A stretch of DNA of 64,000 nucleotides from NCBI GenBank assembly GCA_964023275.1, contig OZ029913.1:54901476-54965475 (forward strand). Reading direction: 5' to 3'. Of this stretch, positions 45,801 through 54,800 are shown one piece after another. The first letter of the stretch is position 1; every line of letters begins with the position of its first letter. The position numbers were made by a program, and so were the translations under genes. Origin of the DNA: Norana najaformis (lineage: Eukaryota; Annelida; Clitellata; Crassiclitellata; Hormogastridae). The notes under the pieces were generated by a model, which searched no databases, was not told where the DNA came from, and saw nothing but the letters and a program-made list of their open reading frames with translations.

Positions 45801-48800
45801 CCAACTGAATTGTTCATACAAACCATTAGTTTTTTTTGCTTCTTTTTTTCTGAGTTTTTTGTTATATAGGACTGTGTAATGCAGCGGACTTCTGTATAGT
45901 TTTATTTTTAGATTCATTTGTGTACGGATTGTACATAACTTATTTAGTTTGCTTACAAAATGATATTTGCTTTGTTTACATTTCGATTGCCATCTTACGT
46001 CACTGATGTTAATAGGTGACCCTATTTAAGCGGGACCCTGGTCCCTTCTGGGTTTGCCTTTTGTATCCTGGCAAACTGTATGTTTTATGTGTAACCTGAT
46101 ATGTTGAATTTGGGATCAATAAAGAGTCAATCAATCAATCAATCAATATGCCATGTGAAAGTAACCACTTGTCCAATCAAACACACTGTTAAGAACAGTT
46201 GTCTGTGTGTAGGATTGGGTCTGGTTAAGACAGCATGGCTTTTACGCACACTCATGTCTGCACTTCAGCAGGAAGATTCTTAGAAAACGCCTCCTCAGTG
46301 TACTAGTGTTAATATGTGCATACAATATTGAATTACCTCACCTTACCATATTTTGGGCATACTCCAGTAAGACCAAATTAACACTAGAATAAGTACACTC
46401 GCATGATATATACTAAAACTCACCTTATGAAATGCGGACGACCTTCAGTCACCTTCTGCATGAGATCATTTAACGAATTCTAAAAAATTCAGAGAATTTG
46501 TGCATAATCAAATCGACTAAGTCATTCACACACATTTGCCACAGTTACCTGGCAGGAAAGTTAGGCACTTGGCATCAGTTTGGAAGCAAATAGCAAGGCT
46601 TACGATGAACCAGCCCCGAGTCAAGGATATGAGAATATGCTAGCCTGGGGCTTAAGAAATGCAGATGGGACATGGGAAACTGTAATAAATGAATTACTTT
46701 ACACGTTCTCTAGTCCCTCCCAGAATTCTTTAGTTGGCTATCTTTAGTTGGTTCACGACTGCACAGCTGCAAGAATTATGTTTTTGGCTTTAATATAAAT
46801 ATTATCAGTAAAATTCAAATACCAAGTAGTAAAGTTATTTGCTAAAGTGTGAAAGTAGAAAATGAAAATACCTGAAAGTACTGCATTGTGGTTGTCCGAT
46901 AGGAATCCACTTTAGGCTGCTTCCTACAGACAAAGTTTAAAAGAGCTCGTTAGACATCAGCATTTGGTTCAAAGGTAGATATTTTCTCTTCCACGACCTT
47001 CACACCTTTCAGTTTTAATAAAGAATTGCCTGATAAGAGATTAAAGTGATGTGAATCATCAGTGCTACTGTTCAATATTCTTAAGTTTTGTTATGAATCA
47101 TCATTTTGTAATGACTATCTATGTTGCTACTGTATTTATCAGGGTTCTTTCAATAAGAGAACTTTGTTAACCTTGCGTCTTCAGTTGGTATGCATGTACC
47201 TGATCATTTATGTAGCGTCTTTTACGAACCACTCATAATAAGTAATGTAGTATGTGGTATGCATGTATTGGGACTTTAACACAGCACCTCAAAGGACCTC
47301 TCTATGGGCCAGATGTGGCCAATCTTTAAGTATTTACAAGACTGAAACAAAAGATAATTATACTCGTAAGTGAAATAAAATCATAGGTCAACAGAAATAG
47401 AATTACACATATCGCTAAGCATCAGGACTTGAGCAGCTGTTGGAGTGGAGAACGACTGACTGAAGGCCGCCATCCATGCCCACAAAGTAAACATGATTCT
47501 ATCACTTAGACAAGAAATTTAAATCAATGAGAGACAATATGCATTGTTTTACATGTAAAAGAGCAGAACAACTTTCATTAAAATTGCTTACCAGTAAGTT
47601 TAATTCTTTCAAACAATAGTTAATTTTTTTCAGTTATTGCAACCGTACCTTTCTGTCTGTCCAGAGGAAGTGATCTCAGCAGAAACCAAACTTGAAACAA
47701 AATCCAGCTGACTTCCCATCATGCACTGCTTTAGGTCATCTCCAAGGCGATCACGATTCTTTTCGATGAAATTATCAACACTGTAACAAATCTACCCAGA
47801 CAAAAGAGGTCTATAAGACTCAGTGGCTGACAACTGCTAATGCAACGCTAGTAATCCATCAATTGTAACATACTGTATTTGAATATTTACATAATGCTTC
47901 TTAATAATCTCTCACTTGGACAATCTCATCTTTCAGTTCCTGACATTCCTTAACTTACTGAGCTCTGGCACTTCTGAAGTGGCTGGAAAAATGTAACGGA
48001 ATATGTGGTTTCTGTCTACTCTGCCAGTTCAAAGTGTCATTCAAGTTTGGGCTCAAACTCATCTGTTCAACCTTGCTAATTCACCAGATTGTGATCTGAT
48101 CTACTTTATCTGCCTACTAGATTATATTTTTAATCTGTAATTTCAAAATTGAATGATGCTTTGTGTAGTATCATACAGATACCTATGTCTCCAGATCAGA
48201 TTAGACAGGCCCATGCAAACAAACCATAGAGTAAAGTAGAAAGATGCTACATCAGCATTACCAAAACAACTTCACTCGGTAATAATACATGATGCATACC
48301 TTCCCAGCATAGTGTTTAACACAGAACTGCATAGGATGCTTCTGTTCAGAGAGAGAGAAGTGATCGCCTTTCTTCAAGTAACGTGACCATTTTCTGAGCA
48401 ATGTGCTGTTGCTTGAGCCTGGGACTCGAGATTCTTCATCTAACAGTTGCAGCATCCCAAATGGGACCTGGCTCATTCAGATACACACATAAAAAATTAT
48501 TATTCTTTCTTTGGAAAACAGTCCTAATATGTGAAAAACTGACTAAGCTTAATTGGCTTAGCACAAAGCTACAATGTATTTAAGCAAATATATGCAAAAA
48601 CCTATGGATATATTCAGGCAAATGTGTTCTCCCACTATCAGATCATAGACCGATCTGCTCTTTGATGCAGAGCAAATTCCCAGTTTTCCAATGGTAAACT
48701 TGCACTAGGCAGCACCAGAGCAATACTGAGGTTGGCTGATGACTTTGGAATAGGCTACTTAAGACTCGAACTCTTCCACTGTCTTCATTCTGCCAACGTC

Positions 48801-51800
48801 TGAAAACCATCTTAAATGGTGGCTGATTAATGCTATGGGGCTGAGAATACTGCTAGTGTTTTCATACAATTCCATTCCAATAATCCTTCCAATCAATTTT
48901 CAATTAATACCCCATTTCTAGTTAAAACAGTTATAATAAATACCAGTAGTATTGGAATCACGAAAGGTAACAGTAGTAGTATTTCTACAATAATTCTATA
49001 CACTAGTAGTAACAGTACTGTGATGTAGATTTTAATCTCGGGCTAGCACGGTCCATACACGGGGACCTTATATGGCATGGCACCCATTCAAATGGGCAGC
49101 GATGGTGAAGGATCTCACCCAATTAATTCATTGAAAAATGAGCCTGGTCAAGGCCATATGGTTGTTATAGAAAACTGTGTACATTTACATTTTACATTTT
49201 CATTTCACTGTAACGTAATATCAATAGTACTACTATTAATAAAAAGTCTAATAATTATTATTATTACAGTAACTGTGGCAGCAGTAGTACTGGAAGTAAT
49301 ATACAATTATGATAATGATATGCAAAGTAGACACATAAACACACATACAGAACAGCAATAAGGATAACTGAACTAGTAATAGTGGAAGTACTGCTAGGTA
49401 ATTTAGTCATAGTAGTAGCTAAGATAGCAGTAATAAAAGCCAAAATATAGTTAAATTCACAAATCTGAATGAGGATGCATACTTGGAAAACCATCTCAAG
49501 GAGATCATCATTGTTTTCATAGCAGACATCATCGATGTGAATTCCTTCTGATTTGTAAAGTTCAACTTCGTGTTGAATTAAACATTTGTTAATAAAGTTC
49601 TGTAGTTTTTCATTAGCAAGATTAATTAGCAACTGTTCAAAGCCGTTGTGTGCGCAGTTCTCGAAGCCAGACAGGTCCAAGATGCTAATGGTCTTTTTAC
49701 TTGAGCTGAATAGAATTAGAAGATGACTAAACAAGTTAAAATGTAACCAAACATGAACAAACAAGAATAAAACAAAGCTATGATATTTAATCATGTGCAA
49801 ATAATATAGAAATATTACTCATTAAAAGTAACTAAATTAAACTGAATGCAAATAACTAAGAAATAACAAAATCATGAAAACTTTACAACAACTAACAAAA
49901 ATGACTAACAGATGAATAATAAAATTGGAATACATTAAAAAGGCTGAAAATGTAAAAATGAATGAACATACCTGCAGGCTGACTTGGGTGCAATGTTTTC
50001 ATTGACTTTTTTAACAATCCAACTGAAAAGATTGCTGTAGAGTATTTTAGCCAATGCATCCCTTCCAGTTTCAGCTTCTTTTCTGTTCTTCAGATGAAGA
50101 ACATTTTCCTCTAAAAAGATCAATAGATATTTATTTATCTGTAGAAAAATCGTTAACATCACGAAGGTTAGTGCAGAGAAAACTTCTGATTAGTTTCTCC
50201 TGACAAGGCGCTATACAAATTTCACATTACAATTACAATGACAATTTGACAGAAGGACATGGTAGAGTAATACCACATTTAGTAAGCTTCATACTACATG
50301 TTTATGGCTAAAATAACTCCTACAGAACTTTGGTAAAAATAGGAAACATAGCCTACCGTTAACATATGATATTCTCGTTGTCAAAGCGGCAGTCAGCTTT
50401 TCCAGGTTAACCTTTAAAAGATCAGATGCTGGAAAAATGAAATACAAATGGTTGTACATCAGAACCGAATTACGCATGTAATTCTACCTTGGGCAGCCAC
50501 AAAACAGTAATGCACATCTCATCAGTTATTGTTTTAAAAGAAAGTTGTGTTATAGTTAGGCTGTGCTCTAAATGTGTACTAAATGTCGGTTATACAGTTC
50601 CAAACTTCTGATAAATCATACTGCTAATTCATCATGATACATGTATCTCAGTGGCACTTCTGGTGTGTTAACACCAGCCCTACTTGGCATATCAGTTTTT
50701 GCCTTTCTCGGAGGGGTGCTATATATGAATTAATGAATCCAGTTGCATGTATTTCTGCATCACTGGTATAACTAGTACAGTACTGCATATATCTTATCAG
50801 TCTCAGGAATGAATGAAACAATCTTAAGAGTAAGATAGGTGATTTTTCCTGTGACAAAGACAGCAAACTAGCTCAGTAACATTGAGCTTGTTACATACAA
50901 ACACATATAATCAAAGAAGATCCAACGATGCACTATTAAATGACAATGCTCATAGACATCATTAGATCCAACATCCATCAGATCCAAAATCCCTTAGATC
51001 ATCAAATTACCTGAGTGTAGCCAGCAAAGAGTGTCATTTGAAACTCGGACTCCATCAGAAGTTTCCTCCAGGTCAAACTCTACGTTAGTAATCATTAGAA
51101 TTGCAGCCAAGCACGTGTACAACATACTTTTGTCCTAAAAAGATAGAATTCCATTTCAGTCAATGCCAGCCATACTGCTAATCAAACAATCGATCAGGCA
51201 TCTACATCTGTTTACTTACAACAAAAATTAATTTATTCTTTGAAAAATCCACTTCTGTTTCTTGCATTCAGAGCGGAAATTACATGCAGTGACATTTAAA
51301 ATTTTAATACACAATTTAAATTCAAAACTTCAATAGGAAATACTTTCTAGACTTTGATTTTAAAAAAACTAACATCCTCTGAGAAGCCTGTAGTGTCTAG
51401 AACTTCATTCATCTCAGCAAAGTGCTTTTTGTTCTGATCTCTCTCACAGGTAGTCCGCTGTAACGCCTGACTACTACCACTGAGAATCCTGCACAAAAGA
51501 GGTAATCACAACAAATTTTTTTAGAAAGCAGTTACGCAAATATCTGACCACTAGTCCTACTGTCAATGAAATTTATTTAGTAAAAATTAAAGAATGCACG
51601 AATCAGTCTGACATTGAAATATGAATGAGTGAGCAGTGAAGTTAGCCTGTCAGCCTCATGCCAACCATACCAACAAATTTGCCACAAACCCAACAACAGT
51701 AGTTTCCCCAACTGCTATGAAGACTGCTCATTTATTGATTAGCAGGACGCTGCAATATTACAAGGGTACAAGGGAAACCTCACCCACAGACTATCCCCAA

Positions 51801-54800
51801 TCAGACGCTTCTCCTCTGACAACCATGTCTGTTGGGCCCATAGCTAGCCCAGTGGCCACCAGAGGGGCAATGCAGGCAAGCTATTGGCCCAAAGAATGTC
51901 TTGGTGTTGGTTCCCATTCATTTTCAATCATGTCAGTAGTTCTTCTAATTCATACCCTGCTTAGCATCAGTTGAAATGATTTACATTTAGGGATTTCTGA
52001 TATGTCACTCATCCATTTAATGCTATTGATCAAACATATTTCTGATGCCTCATTTTGGAACTGAAACACAACACACATTACCTATGCAATCTGGCATCTT
52101 CCAACTGGTAATACCTCAGTTTCTCCTCTGCCATACCATCAAACAGATAATAGAAAATGTGGTAGTTTTTCTCCCCATTCAGTTGATGCAGAACGCGTGA
52201 TTTCTCCAACAGGTACTCAGAAATTCGTGCTGTAAAAAGACAAAAATTCCAGTGTAAAACTTACACATGCATGAAAAGAGTTTACACACACCCACACACA
52301 TAAACAACCTAGAACTTTTCTTTGGAAGCTATGGCAATTATTGCATTATAATGAGTCTGTGTTTTATCAGGGTCAATAGTTCAAGGTAAATAAAATATGG
52401 CATCAAAATCACTGACCATGCTAGCTTAGCCTTCATGTTACAATCAAGTACACATGTCGCAAGCAGATCAGGTGAATACAGACTTTTTTATATGAATTTC
52501 CTGTATACATATAGGCTATTATTACTAATATTATTACTATCATCATTCTTATTATTACTATTACTGTCATCATTATTATTATGAAAATTTGCAATGCACA
52601 GTAACACAACAAAGTGAAATTTAGGTACCGGGTAAATGCAGAGTGGATGAAACACTCACCTCCATCTGTCTGTCCATTGTCTGAGAAAATCAGTTCAACC
52701 AATTTAGCAAATCGACTGCTGTTGTCATTCATTGCAGTCTGTGCATTTCCAAAAGTCTGCAGCAAAGGATTTACCTACAAAAAATCAACTCTTTTATGAG
52801 GGACTGCATGTTTGTGTTTCTTTACATCACACAACAGTTATTTCTTAACCTTCACTGTTGCCTTGTGTAGGCATAATTAACAAATTCAGTTATAATCTAA
52901 TCTAATCTAATGACTTCTATAGCGCCATCATCAAAATGCTCAAGGCTTCAATCGATGGTTGCTTCAAGTCAAAATCGCAGTCAAAAATCCTATACTGTTG
53001 GAGAAGCTGGGTCGAATTCCGATGGGTCTGAGAAACGAGAAGCCAGGCTACGGTGGGTAAGCCAGTTGAAAGAGATGTGTCTTTAGCTTAGACCTAAATG
53101 ACATGTTATAGTGCAATGGGTTCTATTTACCTGAGTAATTATACTAGAAAGTGATCTGATAATCAGACTGAGTTTGGTATGCCATAAGTTCATGTCTAGT
53201 GTATTAAACACTATATTATAAAAGTCACTATTAATTAATATTTTCCTTAAACCTAAGGCAGCAATGATCCCTTGAAGTTATGCAAACAAGGACAAAGTAA
53301 AATCAGAGGACATAATGATAATAATGATGACAATGATGATGACAATAATATTATTATTATTATTTTTATTTTTTTTAAATTGTTTTTGCCCGAGGTAAGT
53401 GTAATCCCTCAGAAACAGAAAAATTACTCTAGGAGCTGTTGAAGGGAGTCTGGGAAGTCTGGCCTAGTCCTCATAATACAATTTATTATTATTATAATTA
53501 ATAATGATAATAATAATAATTATTATTATTGTTTTTGTTGTTGTAGTTGATGTAGTTGTTGTAGTTGTTGTTGTCGGTGGTGTTGGTGGTGGTATCATTA
53601 TTTTTATTACCATTACTATTATCATTATTAAAGAGTTGGTTCTTAATGCTTGAACCATTTGCTTGAATACAATGCCTCATTGAATCAACAAATAAATAAG
53701 AACACAATAATTATGAAGTGCAGAAATCATAAAAGACTAGTTATTACAATCTACAAAAAATTACTTTGTTGATTCTCTGGTGTAAATTGCTAACTCCATC
53801 TTGTGACAGGTAGGTGAGATGTTCTATAACGTGACTGGCACTTTCTGTCTTTCCTGCACCAGATTCACCGCTGATAAGAATCACTTGGGATTCTTTGCTG
53901 GACAGCAGCAATTGGTAGGCCTTGTCCGCTATCTGGAAGATGTGTGGCTCTCTATCGCGACGATACCTAATACGGCTGTAGTTTCTGTGCCACTTTTTCA
54001 GTTTCAAATGCAAACAAAACAGTCTAGTTACAAAAAATGCCAATAAATAAACTTCATTCACAATAATTATTGTTCACACCATCAGTTGTTATAAATATTT
54101 GTAACAGTTTAGCTATTGGCATTATTTGTAACTGTGATTGTAAAGTCTGTATTTAGTCAGCACTAAAAAGCCAAGTCAATGTCAGCCTGCGACATGAAAA
54201 CTACATTCCTAAGGAAAATAATGGATCATTATGAGATTCTGGTCAAGATCTGTTAGGAATGAATGGGGATTCTGGAATAATAGGGGTGAACAGAGAGTAA
54301 GGAAGTTATGAGAAACCAATTTGCAAAGTTTAAGGGGTGTACGTCCATTATGCTACCTTTGTCCCACTGGTATTTATTTATATTTATTTTTTACTGATCC
54401 CAAAACAAAACAAAACTTGACAAGGATACAAGTTTAGTATGAAGTGAAACAGATTACTGGGGGTACAAAATGGGGTCCCGCTTAATTAGGGCCGCCTATT
54501 AATTAATAACACAGATGGATACCAAAAAACTTCAGATGATATTTTAATATTGGCCTATCTTAACTAATGAAAATATCTTAACTAAATGAAAACAAAATAG
54601 TTCGCAGTTATGACTTCCTCAGCAAGTAATGATACTTAAGAACTATTACATTCCAACTTATTACAAGTTGTAGTTGTCTGTAGTAACTAGAAAACTAGAG
54701 TTGTTTGTATGCGTCTATTTATTGATTATATCTGATAAACAGGAGTCTTTTTTCATTTCCGGATCTAATGGAATCGTCAGCATGGTTATCTTAGGCTAAA

